From positions 1-63,454 of the forward strand of contig JADCGX010000144.1 of NCBI GenBank assembly GCA_020248785.1: a DNA stretch of 63,454 bases, written 5' to 3'. This DNA comes from Burkholderiales bacterium. Lineage in GTDB: Bacteria > Pseudomonadota > Gammaproteobacteria > Burkholderiales > Burkholderiaceae_F. Below, one piece after another: positions 30,268 to 38,432 of the stretch. A model generated the notes under the pieces. The model was not told the origin of the DNA. It saw only the letters and a program-made list of their open reading frames with translations, and did no database searches. The translations under genes and the position numbers were made by a program. Position 1 is the stretch's first letter. Each line of letters opens with the position of its first letter.

Positions 30268-30987
30268 TCATTGATCCGGCACGAAGACGTAGCCTAGGCC
30301 CCACACTGTCTGGATGTACCTGGGCTTGGAAGGATCCGGCTCGATCATCTTGCGCAGGCGCGAGATCTGCACGTCGAGCGCGCGGTCGAAGGCCTCGTAT
30401 TCGCGGCCGCGCGCCATTTCCATGAGCTTCTCGCGCGACAGCGGCATGCGCGGATGGCGCGCAAACACCTTCAGCACCGCGAACTCGCCGGTGGTCAGCG
30501 GCACGTCCGCGCCATCTTTGCGCAGCGTTCGCGTGCTCAGATCCAGTTCGAATTCGCCAAACCGAACGCTGGCTGCTCCCTGCGCCGGGGCGCCGGGGGG
30601 TTCGTCGGCACCTTTGCGCCGCAGGACCGCACTCATGCGTGCCAGTAGCTCGCGCGGGTTGAACGGCTTGGGCAGGTAGTCATCGGCGCCCATTTCAAGC
30701 CCAATGATGCGATCGACGTCCTCGCCCTTGGCGGTCAGCATGATGACCGGCGTCGCGTCGTTGCTCCCGCGCAGACGCCGCAGGATCGACAGGCCGTCCT
30801 CGCCGGGCATCATCAGGTCCAGGATCAGCACGTCGTAGCGCTCGCGCAGCCAGAGCTTGTTCATCGCCTGCGCGTTCTCCGCGGTGTAAACGGCGAACCC
30901 GTTGTCGTTCAGATAGCGGCGCAGCAGGTCGCGTAGGCGTGGATCGTCATCGACGACGAGGACTTTGGGCGGACCGGAGCGATTCAT
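30268..30987 (-). CDS. ompR: OmpR-family response regulator (RisA-like)
   Basis: The protein has 239 residues, the same size as E. coli OmpR. The receiver domain has the acidic pair in VLVVDDDPRLRDLLRRYL, the phospho-acceptor Asp in YDVLILDLMMPGEDGLSI, the Thr in VIMLTAKGEDVDRIIG and the Lys in DDYLPKPFNPREL. The C-terminal winged helix ends RYIQTVWGLGYVFVPD, typical of OmpR/PhoB regulators. It precedes the sensor kinase on the same strand. OmpR-type regulators usually control porin and stress genes; the local targets are not known. Two TTAC-like half-sites at about 31061-31074 upstream could be an autoregulatory site. Confidence 0.93.
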   Translation of the reverse strand: MNRSGPPKVLVVDDDPRLRDLLRRYLNDNGFAVYTAENAQAMNKLWLRERYDVLILDLMMPGEDGLSILRRLRGSNDATPVIMLTAKGEDVDRIIGLEMGADDYLPKPFNPRELLARMSAVLRRKGADEPPGAPAQGAASVRFGEFELDLSTRTLRKDGADVPLTTGEFAVLKVFARHPRMPLSREKLMEMARGREYEAFDRALDVQISRLRKMIEPDPSKPRYIQTVWGLGYVFVPDQ

Positions 30988-31132
30988 GGCATTGATCGAA
31001 AAGTCGCGACGTGGGCGATGCTATGGAAGACAACGCGTGGTCCAAGCGCTTCTACAAGCGGTTACACAATTTACCCCTAGCGGAGCCGATTGATGCCCGC
31101 GCGTTTTCGCACCCGGCGACACTGTGCCTAAG

Positions 31133-31561
31133 ATGCGGTCCATGCCCTTGCGATTCTTGGTCAGGCTGCCGAATGCGCTGCACTCAGCGCTGGGGCTTGC
31201 GCTCGCGGCCGTGACTCTGGCCGCCGTTGCGGTGCCTGCGCTCGCGCAGACGAGCCCCGCGCCAGAGCAGCGCGAACAGCGCTGGAAGCAGTTGTCGCCC
31301 GAGCAACGACAGCAGATCTGGCGCGGCATGACACCAGAACAGAAAGGCGAGGCCTTTCGCAACCTGACACCGGAGCAGCGCGAGCGTCTGCGCGAGCGCA
31401 TGCTGGAACGTCGCGCCGAGCGCATTGGCGAGGGGCGTCGGCTGACGCCCGAGGAGCGGCAAAAGCTGCGCGACCAGATCAACGAGGCCAACCGCGACCT
31501 GCGCAATCGACCGATGTCCGAGCATCGACCCGGCCAGCGACCGCCTGCGGCGGAGCGATAG
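31133..31561 (+). CDS. Periplasmic DUF3106-like protein with repeated PEQR motifs
   Basis: The protein has about 142 residues; starts at 31124 (GTG), 31133 or 31142 (both ATG) are all possible. A signal peptide of about 35 residues ends VAVPALAQ/TS. The mature protein is highly charged and helical and repeats a short unit four times: W-K-Q-LSPEQRQQIWRGM, MTPEQKGEAFRNL, LTPEQRERLRERM and LTPEERQKLRDQI. This is the pattern of DUF3106/CpxP-like small periplasmic proteins of betaproteobacteria. It heads a five-gene run with tsaB only 13 bp downstream and is divergent from the ompR-like gene (145 bp). The function is unknown; a periplasmic stress-related role is a guess. Confidence 0.7.
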   Translation: MRSMPLRFLVRLPNALHSALGLALAAVTLAAVAVPALAQTSPAPEQREQRWKQLSPEQRQQIWRGMTPEQKGEAFRNLTPEQRERLRERMLERRAERIGEGRRLTPEERQKLRDQINEANRDLRNRPMSEHRPGQRPPAAER

Positions 31562-31574
31562 GGTCACGCCGATC

Positions 31575-32291
31575 ATGCATCGCTGCTCTCCCACATTGCT
31601 CGCGCTCGACACCGCCACTGAGTTTTGCTCGGTCGCGTTGCTGCGCGCCGGCCAGGTGCACGTTCGCGCTGAGCACGTGGGGCAGCGCCATTCGGAGCGG
31701 CTGCTGCCCATGGCACAGGCGCTGCTGGCCGATGCGTCGGTGACCTTGGCGGACGTCGACGCGCTTGCATTCGGTGCGGGGCCTGGTTCTTTCACGGGTC
31801 TGCGCATCGCCTGTGGCGCCGCGCAGGGGCTTGCCTTTGGGCTGGACTGCCCAGTGCTGCCGGTCGGCAACCTCCGTGCACTGGCTGCTCGCGTGCTCGT
31901 CCAGGACACGCAGGCGCGCATCATCGGTGTGGCGATCGATGCTCGCATGAACGAGATTTATTGGGCCGCGTACCAGCTCGATGCCGGCCGACTGCGCGAA
32001 CTCGCGCGGCCCGCCCTGTCGACGCCACAGGCTTGCGCGGATGAGCTCACCAATTGCGGCGTCAATGCCATCGGCGGCAATGCCCTGTCGGTGCCCGGGA
32101 CCCACTGGCCGCAGGCGGCGCGTCGCTGGGCCGAGGCGCGTGCGGACGCTGGCGACATCGTGCGACTGGCCGCCGAGGACTGGGCTGCGGGTCGTGCGGT
32201 GCCAGCCGCCGAAGCGGCACCGCTGTATGTGCGCGACCGCGTCGCGCAGACCATCGCAGAACGCCGCATGACAGCGGCGCAGGCATCATGA
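31575..32291 (+). CDS. tsaB: tRNA threonylcarbamoyladenosine biosynthesis protein TsaB
   Basis: TsaB is the inactive paralogue that scaffolds TsaD and TsaE in making t6A37 on ANN-decoding tRNAs. The protein has 238 residues (E. coli 231). It has the ASKHA-fold start LLALDTATEFCSVALLRAG, the conserved ALLADASVTLADVDALAFGA and GPGSFTGLRIACGAAQGLA, and lacks the metal-binding His pair of TsaD, as expected. It overlaps rimI by ATGA, a linkage seen in many proteobacteria. Confidence 0.95.
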   Translation: MHRCSPTLLALDTATEFCSVALLRAGQVHVRAEHVGQRHSERLLPMAQALLADASVTLADVDALAFGAGPGSFTGLRIACGAAQGLAFGLDCPVLPVGNLRALAARVLVQDTQARIIGVAIDARMNEIYWAAYQLDAGRLRELARPALSTPQACADELTNCGVNAIGGNALSVPGTHWPQAARRWAEARADAGDIVRLAAEDWAAGRAVPAAEAAPLYVRDRVAQTIAERRMTAAQAS

Positions 32292-32755
32292 GCGCCGTGG
32301 TGCGGCCGAGCGAGGAGCAGTTCACGCCGATGTCGGCACGCGACATCGACGAGGTCGTCGCGATCGAAAGCGTGGTCTATCCGTTTCCGTGGACCCGCGG
32401 CAACTTTGTTGACGCCCTTCAGGCAGGGTACAGCTGCTGGACCATGCGCGCCGCCGAAAGTGAGTTGCTTGCGTACTCGATCGTGATGCTCGCCCTGGAC
32501 GAGGCGCACTTGCTCAATCTCAGTGTTGCGGCCCGCGCGCATCGGCTGGGCTACGGCTGGCGCATGCTCGATTTCATGGCGCAGCAGGCGCGCGATCATG
32601 GTGCTCGCACGATGATGCTGGAGGTGAGGCCGAGCAACCAGCCCGCTCAGCGCCTGTATGCGAGATACGGCTTCGAGCGCATCGGCATGCGCCGCGGCTA
32701 CTATCCCTCGCACGGCGGTCGCGAAGACGCCGTTGTCATGCGCATTTCACTGTGA
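32288..32755 (+). CDS. rimI: Ribosomal-protein-alanine N-acetyltransferase RimI
   Basis: RimI is a GNAT-fold enzyme that acetylates the N-terminal alanine of ribosomal protein S18. The protein has 155 residues (E. coli 148). Substrate-facing EVVAIESVVYPFPWTRGNF near the start, acetyl-CoA motif VAARAHRLGYGWRMLDFM, MMLEVRPSNQPAQRLYARYG and the tail GYYPSHGGREDAVVMRI all match the RimI subfamily. The start at 32288 lies within the tsaB stop; the longer frame is inside tsaB. A uracil-DNA glycosylase gene follows after 10 bp. Confidence 0.95.
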   Translation: MSAVVRPSEEQFTPMSARDIDEVVAIESVVYPFPWTRGNFVDALQAGYSCWTMRAAESELLAYSIVMLALDEAHLLNLSVAARAHRLGYGWRMLDFMAQQARDHGARTMMLEVRPSNQPAQRLYARYGFERIGMRRGYYPSHGGREDAVVMRISL

Positions 32756-32765
32756 GGACGTGGCC

Positions 32766-33554
32766 GTGAACGCCGAGCAACGACGCGAAGTGCTCTGGCA
32801 CGCCATGGGCGCGGGGCCGCTTTGGCGAACACGCGCCGCGGCGACTCATCCAACGGTAACGCAAGCGTCCGCATCGCCGATGCTGCCCTCGCAGGAGGCC
32901 TGCCCGGCGGTTCAGCCGCTCGCGACCGATCCGCGCGCTGGCGCGATCGCGCGCATGGACTGGGACGAGCTCGCAGCGACGGTCGCCGGCTGCATGGCCT
33001 GCGGCCTGTGCAAGACGCGCAAGAACACGGTGTTCGGCGTCGGGCATCGCCAGGCGCAGTGGATGCTGATCGGTGAGGCGCCGGGCGCCGATGAGGATGC
33101 GCGCGGTGAGCCGTTTGTTGGTCAGGCCGGCAAGCTGCTCGACAACATGCTCGCCTCGGTCGGACTGAGCCGCGCCGATGCTGCCCAACAGAGCGTCTAC
33201 ATCGCCAACGTGCTCAAGTGCCGGCCGCCGGGCAACCGCAATCCCGAGCCCGAGGAAGTGGCGCTGTGCGAGCCGTTTCTCAAGCGTCAGGTGGCGCTGG
33301 TGCAGCCGCGGGTGATCGTCGTGATGGGCCGCTTTGCGGCGCAGGCCCTGTTGGGCACGGACGCCACGATTGCCAGCCTGCGCGGTCGATTGCACGAGGT
33401 GCGCATTGACGGCCGATTGATTCCCGTCATCGTCACCTATCACCCGGCCTATTTGCTGCGTAATCTGGCCGACAAGGCCAAGAGTTGGGCCGACCTGTGC
33501 CTGGCCCAGGGCGTGCTGCAAAAAAGCCTCGCGATGTCGGAGCCACGCCAGTGA
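32766..33554 (+). CDS. Family 4 (iron-sulfur) uracil-DNA glycosylase
   Basis: This enzyme excises uracil from DNA. The protein has 262 residues from GTG 32766, which has GAGGA 8 bases upstream; GTG 32760 is an alternative. The first 75 residues are variable. The conserved part begins with CMACGLCKTRKNTVFGVG, supplying two of the Cys ligands for the 4Fe-4S cluster, then LIGEAPGADEDARGEPFVGQ (catalytic motif A), YIANVLKCRPPGNRNPEPEE with a third Cys, a fourth near ALCEPFL, and the terminal VTYHPAYLLRN motif. It overlaps the downstream hydrolase gene by GTGA. Confidence 0.92.
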   Translation: MNAEQRREVLWHAMGAGPLWRTRAAATHPTVTQASASPMLPSQEACPAVQPLATDPRAGAIARMDWDELAATVAGCMACGLCKTRKNTVFGVGHRQAQWMLIGEAPGADEDARGEPFVGQAGKLLDNMLASVGLSRADAAQQSVYIANVLKCRPPGNRNPEPEEVALCEPFLKRQVALVQPRVIVVMGRFAAQALLGTDATIASLRGRLHEVRIDGRLIPVIVTYHPAYLLRNLADKAKSWADLCLAQGVLQKSLAMSEPRQ

Positions 33555-34318
33555 AGATCGACGGCGTCGAGGTCGTCATCGAGGGTAGCGGACTGCCGAT
33601 CGTTCTGCTGCACGGGTGGCCCGACACCCATCACGTGTGGGACGGGCAGGTCGCGGCGCTCAAGGGGCAGTACCGCTGCATCCGGTTCACCTTGCCGGGC
33701 TTCGAGCGCGGAAGCGCGCGCCGCAGCCACACCCTCGACGAGATCGTCGCGCTGATCCACAAGGTCGTCGAGCAGGTGGCGGGCGGTCCCGCAATGCTCT
33801 TGTTGCATGACTGGGGATCGTTTTTCGGCTACCAGTACGCGCTCCGACATCCCGCGCAGGTGCGGCGCATCGTCAGCGTTGACATCGGGGATGCCGGTTC
33901 ACCCCGTCACGTGGCTGAACTGAGCGCCCCGGCGAAGGCATTCACCGTGGGCTACCAGGTCTGGCTTGCGCTGGCGTGGCGCGTGGGCGGCGGCGTCGGT
34001 GACGGCATGGCGCGCTGGATGGCGCGGCGCGCTGGCGCGAGGAGCGACTTCGACCGAATCACGGCCAACATGGGCTGGCCCTACGACCAGCAGTGGTTCA
34101 GAGGCGGTTTTCACAAAGCCCAGCTGTTTCGCCCAAGCTGCCCGATGCTGTTCATCTACGGCACCCGCAAGGCGTTCATGTTCCATTCGAGCGCCTGGGT
34201 GGCCGAGGTCGGCGCGCGTCCTGGCAGTGCCGTCCTGGCGCTGCCCACCAGCCATTGGGTGATGTGTGACGCGCCGGCCGAGTTCAATGCGGCGGTGATC
34301 GACTGGCTGGCGCGCTGA
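33551..34318 (+). CDS. Alpha/beta hydrolase, epoxide hydrolase/haloalkane dehalogenase-like
   Basis: The protein has 255 residues from the GTG that overlaps the glycosylase stop. The oxyanion motif is VLLHGWPDTHHVWDGQ (HGxP). The nucleophile elbow is LLLHDWGSFFGYQYAL, where Asp replaces the usual Ser, as in epoxide hydrolases and haloalkane dehalogenases. A cap-like region follows (about residues 130-190), and the catalytic His is in LPTSHWVMCDAPAEF near the end. The substrate cannot be read from the sequence. It is the last gene of the tsaB-rimI run and converges on lplT with a 40-bp gap. Confidence 0.85.
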   Translation: MKIDGVEVVIEGSGLPIVLLHGWPDTHHVWDGQVAALKGQYRCIRFTLPGFERGSARRSHTLDEIVALIHKVVEQVAGGPAMLLLHDWGSFFGYQYALRHPAQVRRIVSVDIGDAGSPRHVAELSAPAKAFTVGYQVWLALAWRVGGGVGDGMARWMARRAGARSDFDRITANMGWPYDQQWFRGGFHKAQLFRPSCPMLFIYGTRKAFMFHSSAWVAEVGARPGSAVLALPTSHWVMCDAPAEFNAAVIDWLAR

Positions 34319-34358
34319 CGCCGGTGGTGACGTCAGCGGAACGCGGCAAATCCACGCG

Positions 34359-35678
34359 TCAATGCGCGCGGTGCTGCCCGATGTCCTGGGTCCAGTCGCG
34401 CTCGCGCATGTTCAGCCGATGCTTGAGCATCACGGACAGCATGGCGCCGGCCACGAACAGGCCGAAGAGCACGATGATCGCCTCGATCCGCAAGTTGAGC
34501 CAGATGAGCGTCGCATAGACACCAAGCATCGCCAGGATGCTCAGGTTCTCGTTGAAGTTCTGCACCGCGATCGAGTGGCCGGCGGAGAGCAGCACGTGGC
34601 CGCGGTGCTGCAGCAGCGCATTCATCGGCACGACAAAATAACCAGCCAGCGCACCAACCACCACCATGACGAGCGCTGCGCCGATGGCGCCCCATGTGAT
34701 GATGGCCGCCCCAACGCTGATGCCGCCGCTGGGAAGCCGCGAGAAGTCGATGAAGGACAGGCTGGCGACCAGCAGGCCCATGGCCACGCCCACCGGCAGG
34801 ACCGACAGCGCGCGCTTGAGCGAGACCCGCGCGGCGGCCCACACCGAGCCGATCGCGATGCCGATGGCGACCACGGCCTGCAAGATGGCGCCTTGTGACA
34901 GCGACATGCCCAAAGCCTGCTCCGACCATTTGAGAACGATGAATTGCAGCGTGGCACCCGCGCCCCAGAACAGCGTGGTGACCGCCAGCGAAATCTGGCC
35001 GAGCTTGTCGCGCCAGAGCACGCCCAAACAGTGCGCAAAGTCGGCGAACAGGCGCACTGGACTGGCTGACTGTTTGGCGTAGCGCGCGCCCGTGTCCGGG
35101 ATGAAGAGGTTGACGATGGCCGCGATCGCATAGAGGCAGCCGACCACGGCGATTGCCGCCTCGGCCGCGTTGTCGAGGTCGTAGTCGATGACTGGGACGT
35201 CGATGGTCAGCAGCATGGCCGCGACCTTCGGCGACACCAGGATGCCGCCGACGACGAAGCCCATGATGATGGAGCCGACCGTCAGGCCCTCGATCCAGCC
35301 GTTGGCCACCACCAACTTTTCTGGTGGCAGCAGCTCGGTGAGGATGCCGTACTTGGCGGGTGAGTACGCGGCCGCGCCGAGCCCGACCACGGCGTAGGCG
35401 AGCAGCGGATGCAGGCCCAGGAACATCAGGGCGCAGCCGCTGATCTTGATCGTGTTGGTGATGAGCATGACGCGGCCCTTGGGCATCGAGTCGGCAAAGG
35501 CGCCGACGAAGGCAGCCAGGACCACGTAGCTCACAAAGAAGAACAGCTTGAGCATCGGCGTCATCCACTCCGGCGCGTTGATGTCGCGCAGCAGGGCGAT
35601 GGCGCAGATCAGCAGGGCGTTGTCGGCCAGCGACGAGAAGAACTGCGCGGCCATGATCGTGTAGAAGCCGCGGTTCAT
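34359..35678 (-). CDS. lplT: Lysophospholipid transporter LplT
   Basis: This major-facilitator protein flips lysophospholipids across the inner membrane for re-acylation. The protein has 439 residues, longer than E. coli LplT (397), with about 12 hydrophobic spans. It starts MNRGFYTIMAAQFFSSLADN, and the signature segments FVGAFADSMPKGRVM (MFS loop 2-3), AAAYSPAKYGILTELLPPEKL and VANGWIEGLTVGSIIMGF match the family. The partner acyltransferase gene aas is not adjacent here; the divergent neighbour is alr. An extended -10 (TGATATAAG) lies 112 bp upstream. Confidence 0.92.
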   Translation of the reverse strand: MNRGFYTIMAAQFFSSLADNALLICAIALLRDINAPEWMTPMLKLFFFVSYVVLAAFVGAFADSMPKGRVMLITNTIKISGCALMFLGLHPLLAYAVVGLGAAAYSPAKYGILTELLPPEKLVVANGWIEGLTVGSIIMGFVVGGILVSPKVAAMLLTIDVPVIDYDLDNAAEAAIAVVGCLYAIAAIVNLFIPDTGARYAKQSASPVRLFADFAHCLGVLWRDKLGQISLAVTTLFWGAGATLQFIVLKWSEQALGMSLSQGAILQAVVAIGIAIGSVWAAARVSLKRALSVLPVGVAMGLLVASLSFIDFSRLPSGGISVGAAIITWGAIGAALVMVVVGALAGYFVVPMNALLQHRGHVLLSAGHSIAVQNFNENLSILAMLGVYATLIWLNLRIEAIIVLFGLFVAGAMLSVMLKHRLNMRERDWTQDIGQHRAH

Positions 35679-35789
35679 TGCACGGTGGTCGCGATCTGCG
35701 TGGCGAGCGGAGACAAAGCCTGACGCAAAGGTGTAGGTGGGGACACGGCCTCCGCAAGCGCGCGTGCGGGCACGCGTGGGAGCCGAGGT

Positions 35790-35798
35790 CTTATATCA
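35790..35798 (-). promoter_or_regulatory. Candidate extended -10 for lplT
   Basis: On the minus strand TGATATAAG matches an extended -10 (TGnTATAAT) with one mismatch in the hexamer. No good -35 is visible 17 bp upstream. It would give a leader of about 105 nt before lplT in the 222-bp lplT/alr divergent region; I see no equally clear site for alr. Confidence 0.3.
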
Positions 35799-35900
35799 CG
35801 CAGGTTTGCTTGGCCGTGGGTTGCGGCCGATCAAGCCTCACTCCGCTGATCACGCCCGGTCAGTATTCTTGCCGCCGTTGTCATCCGACCCGTCGTCATC

Positions 35901-37022
35901 GTGCCCCGGCCCATCGAAGCGCTAGTTCACCTGGACGCCATCGCGCAAAACTTTGCTGCGGTGCGAGAGCGCGCTCGTGGACGCAAGATCTGGGCGGTGG
36001 TCAAGGCCAATGCCTATGGGCACGGCCTGGAGCGGGTGCTGCGTGCGCTGGATGCGGCCGACGGACTTGCCTTGCTCGATCTGGCAGAGGCCGCACGCGC
36101 GCGCGCGGCTGGCTGGCGCAAGCCCATCGTGCTGCTCGAAGGTGTCTTTCAGCCCGCGGACCTCGATGAGGTGGTGCGCTTGCGTCTCACGGTCACCGTG
36201 CACGAGCCGCGGCAGCTCGAGTGGCTGGCACACGCGCGTCCAGCGAGCCCAATCGACGTGTACCTGAAGGCCAATACCGGCATGAACCGGCTCGGCTTCG
36301 CAGGCGAGGCGGGTCAACGCGCATTGCAGGCGCTGCAGGCGCTTCCTCAGGTTCGCGTGGCCGCCGTTGCGATGCACTTTGCCAATGCCGATGCGCCTGC
36401 CGACTACACCGGCGCCGCGCGTGCCGAACAGCAGTGGCAGCGATTCACTCAGACCTTTTCGGACTGGCGCGGTGAGCGCAGCGTGTCCAACTCTGCGGCG
36501 CTGTTTCTGCGCGACGACATCAAAGACCACTGGGTGCGGCCCGGCATCGCCCTCTATGGCGGCACGCCAGTGACGGGCACGCCTGCCTGCGCCTTCGGCC
36601 TGCGGGCGGCGATGACGCTGCGCTCGCGCCTGATCGCCGCGCAGTCGGTCGCGGTGGGCCAGGGGGTCGGCTATGGCAGCCGCTGGGTGGCGCGGCGGCC
36701 GACCCGTGTCGGCATCGTCGCCTGCGGTTATGCCGACGGGTACCCGCGCCATGCGCCGGACGGCACGCCCGTCCTGGTCGCTGGCCGGCGCGTGCCGATC
36801 GCCGGCCGGGTGTCGATGGACATGCTCACGGTCGATCTCACCGAGGCACCGCACGCTGAGGTTGGGTCGCCCGTCGAACTCTGGGGCGCGCGCTTGCCGA
36901 TCGATAGCGTGGCAGAGGCGAGCGGCACTGTGGGCTACGAACTGATGTGCGCGTTGGCGCCGCGCGTGCCCGTGCGGGTGCTCGATGCGACCGACAAAGA
37001 AGAGGGCGACGCGCATGGCTAA
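35901..37022 (+). CDS. alr: Alanine racemase
   Basis: This PLP enzyme interconverts L- and D-alanine for peptidoglycan. The protein has 373 residues (E. coli Alr 359). The PLP lysine is in WAVVKANAYGHGLERVL (about residue 35). Substrate and cofactor motifs include LKANTGMNRLGF, HFANAD and RPGIALYGGTP. The second catalytic base Tyr is in GQGVGYGSRWVA, and AGRVSMDMLTVDL is typical. The MPRPIEALVHLDAIAQNF start is standard. It overlaps radA by 8 bases. Confidence 0.96.
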   Translation: MPRPIEALVHLDAIAQNFAAVRERARGRKIWAVVKANAYGHGLERVLRALDAADGLALLDLAEAARARAAGWRKPIVLLEGVFQPADLDEVVRLRLTVTVHEPRQLEWLAHARPASPIDVYLKANTGMNRLGFAGEAGQRALQALQALPQVRVAAVAMHFANADAPADYTGAARAEQQWQRFTQTFSDWRGERSVSNSAALFLRDDIKDHWVRPGIALYGGTPVTGTPACAFGLRAAMTLRSRLIAAQSVAVGQGVGYGSRWVARRPTRVGIVACGYADGYPRHAPDGTPVLVAGRRVPIAGRVSMDMLTVDLTEAPHAEVGSPVELWGARLPIDSVAEASGTVGYELMCALAPRVPVRVLDATDKEEGDAHG

Positions 37023-38391
37023 GGCTAAGACCCAGTACGTGTGCAGCGAGTGCGGCGGCACTTCGGTCAAGTGGCAGGGCCAGTGTCCGCATTGCAGTGC
37101 GTGGAACTCGCTGGCCGAGGCACGCATCGAGTCCACTGACAAGAGTGCCAACCGCTTCGCCGCATTGGCCGGCACGAGCCAGGTGCAGACCTTGGGCGCG
37201 GTTGAGGCGCGCGAGATGCCGCGCCGCTCGACCGGCCTCGAGGAGTTCGATCGCGTGCTGGGCGGCGGTCTGGTCGAGGGTGGCGTGGTGCTGATCGGCG
37301 GCGACCCGGGCATTGGCAAGTCCACGCTGCTGCTGCAGGCGCTGGCGGCAATGTCGGACAAGGGCAACGCTCAGGTGCTGTACGTCAGCGGCGAGGAGTC
37401 CGCGGCGCAGGTGGCGCTGCGTGCGCGGCGGCTTGGCGTGGATGGCAAGAAGCTGCGCCTCTTGGCCGAGATCGGGCTGGAGCGGATCCAGGTCACGCTC
37501 GCAGAGGAAAAGCCGCAGGTCGCCGTGATCGACTCGATCCAGACGTTGTACTCGGCCGAACTGCAGTCCGCGCCCGGGTCGGTTGCTCAGGTACGCGAGT
37601 GCGCGGCGCAACTGACGCGCGTGGCCAAGCAGTCGGGCGTGAGCCTGGTGTTCGTCGGCCACGTGACCAAGGAAGGCGCGCTCGCCGGCCCGCGCGTGCT
37701 CGAGCACATGGTCGACACGGTGCTTTACTTCGAGGGCGACGCGCACTCGAGCTTCCGGCTGGTGCGGGCGATCAAGAACCGCTTTGGCGCGGTGAATGAA
37801 CTCGGCGTTTTCGCGATGACCGACCGCGGGCTCAAGGGCGTGGCCAATCCGTCGGCGCTGTTCCTCTCGCAACATGATGCGCAAGTGGCAGGCTCCTGCG
37901 TGCTGGTCACGCAAGAGGGCACGCGACCGCTGCTGGTCGAACTGCAGGCCCTGGTCGACGCCGCACACGTGCCCAACCCCCGCCGGCTTAGCGTTGGCCT
38001 CGATCAGCAGCGACTCGCGATGCTGCTGGCCGTGCTGCATCGGCATGCGGGCATCGTGACCTTCGACCAGGACGTGTTCGTCAACGCCGTGGGCGGCGTG
38101 CGTATCCAGGAGCCCGCGGCCGACCTCGCGGTGTTGCTGGCGATCGTCAGCTCCATGCGCAACCGCGCGCTGCCGCGCGGGCTGGTGGCTTTCGGCGAAG
38201 TAGGCCTCGCCGGTGAAGTGCGCCCCGCGCCGCGCGGCCAGGAGCGATTGCGCGAGGCAGCCAAGCTCGGCTTTTCGCTGGCGGTGATCCCCAAGGCCAA
38301 TGCACCGCGCCAGCCGATCGAGGGACTGGAGATCGTGGCGGTGGACCGGCTCGAGCATGCGCTCGAGCGCATCAGGGGGCAGTCGCAGTAG
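37015..38391 (+). CDS. radA: DNA repair protein RadA
   Basis: RadA is a RecA-like hexameric ATPase that promotes branch migration in recombinational repair. The protein has 458 residues (E. coli 460). It has an N-terminal four-Cys zinc finger (YVCSECGGTSVKWQGQCPHC), Walker A GGDPGIGKSTLLLQ, Walker B region VAVIDSIQTLYSAEL, the RadA-specific KNRFGAVNELG, and a C-terminal Lon-protease-like domain (VGGVRIQEPAADLAVLLAIV) without the catalytic Ser-Lys dyad. The start at 37015 lies within alr. Its stop is 42 bp from the convergent hpnE stop. Confidence 0.96.
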   Translation: MAKAKTQYVCSECGGTSVKWQGQCPHCSAWNSLAEARIESTDKSANRFAALAGTSQVQTLGAVEAREMPRRSTGLEEFDRVLGGGLVEGGVVLIGGDPGIGKSTLLLQALAAMSDKGNAQVLYVSGEESAAQVALRARRLGVDGKKLRLLAEIGLERIQVTLAEEKPQVAVIDSIQTLYSAELQSAPGSVAQVRECAAQLTRVAKQSGVSLVFVGHVTKEGALAGPRVLEHMVDTVLYFEGDAHSSFRLVRAIKNRFGAVNELGVFAMTDRGLKGVANPSALFLSQHDAQVAGSCVLVTQEGTRPLLVELQALVDAAHVPNPRRLSVGLDQQRLAMLLAVLHRHAGIVTFDQDVFVNAVGGVRIQEPAADLAVLLAIVSSMRNRALPRGLVAFGEVGLAGEVRPAPRGQERLREAAKLGFSLAVIPKANAPRQPIEGLEIVAVDRLEHALERIRGQSQ

Positions 38392-38432
38392 CGTGCAGCG
38401 CGTTGCGAGCGCCGTAGTGACGCGTGCTCGGC

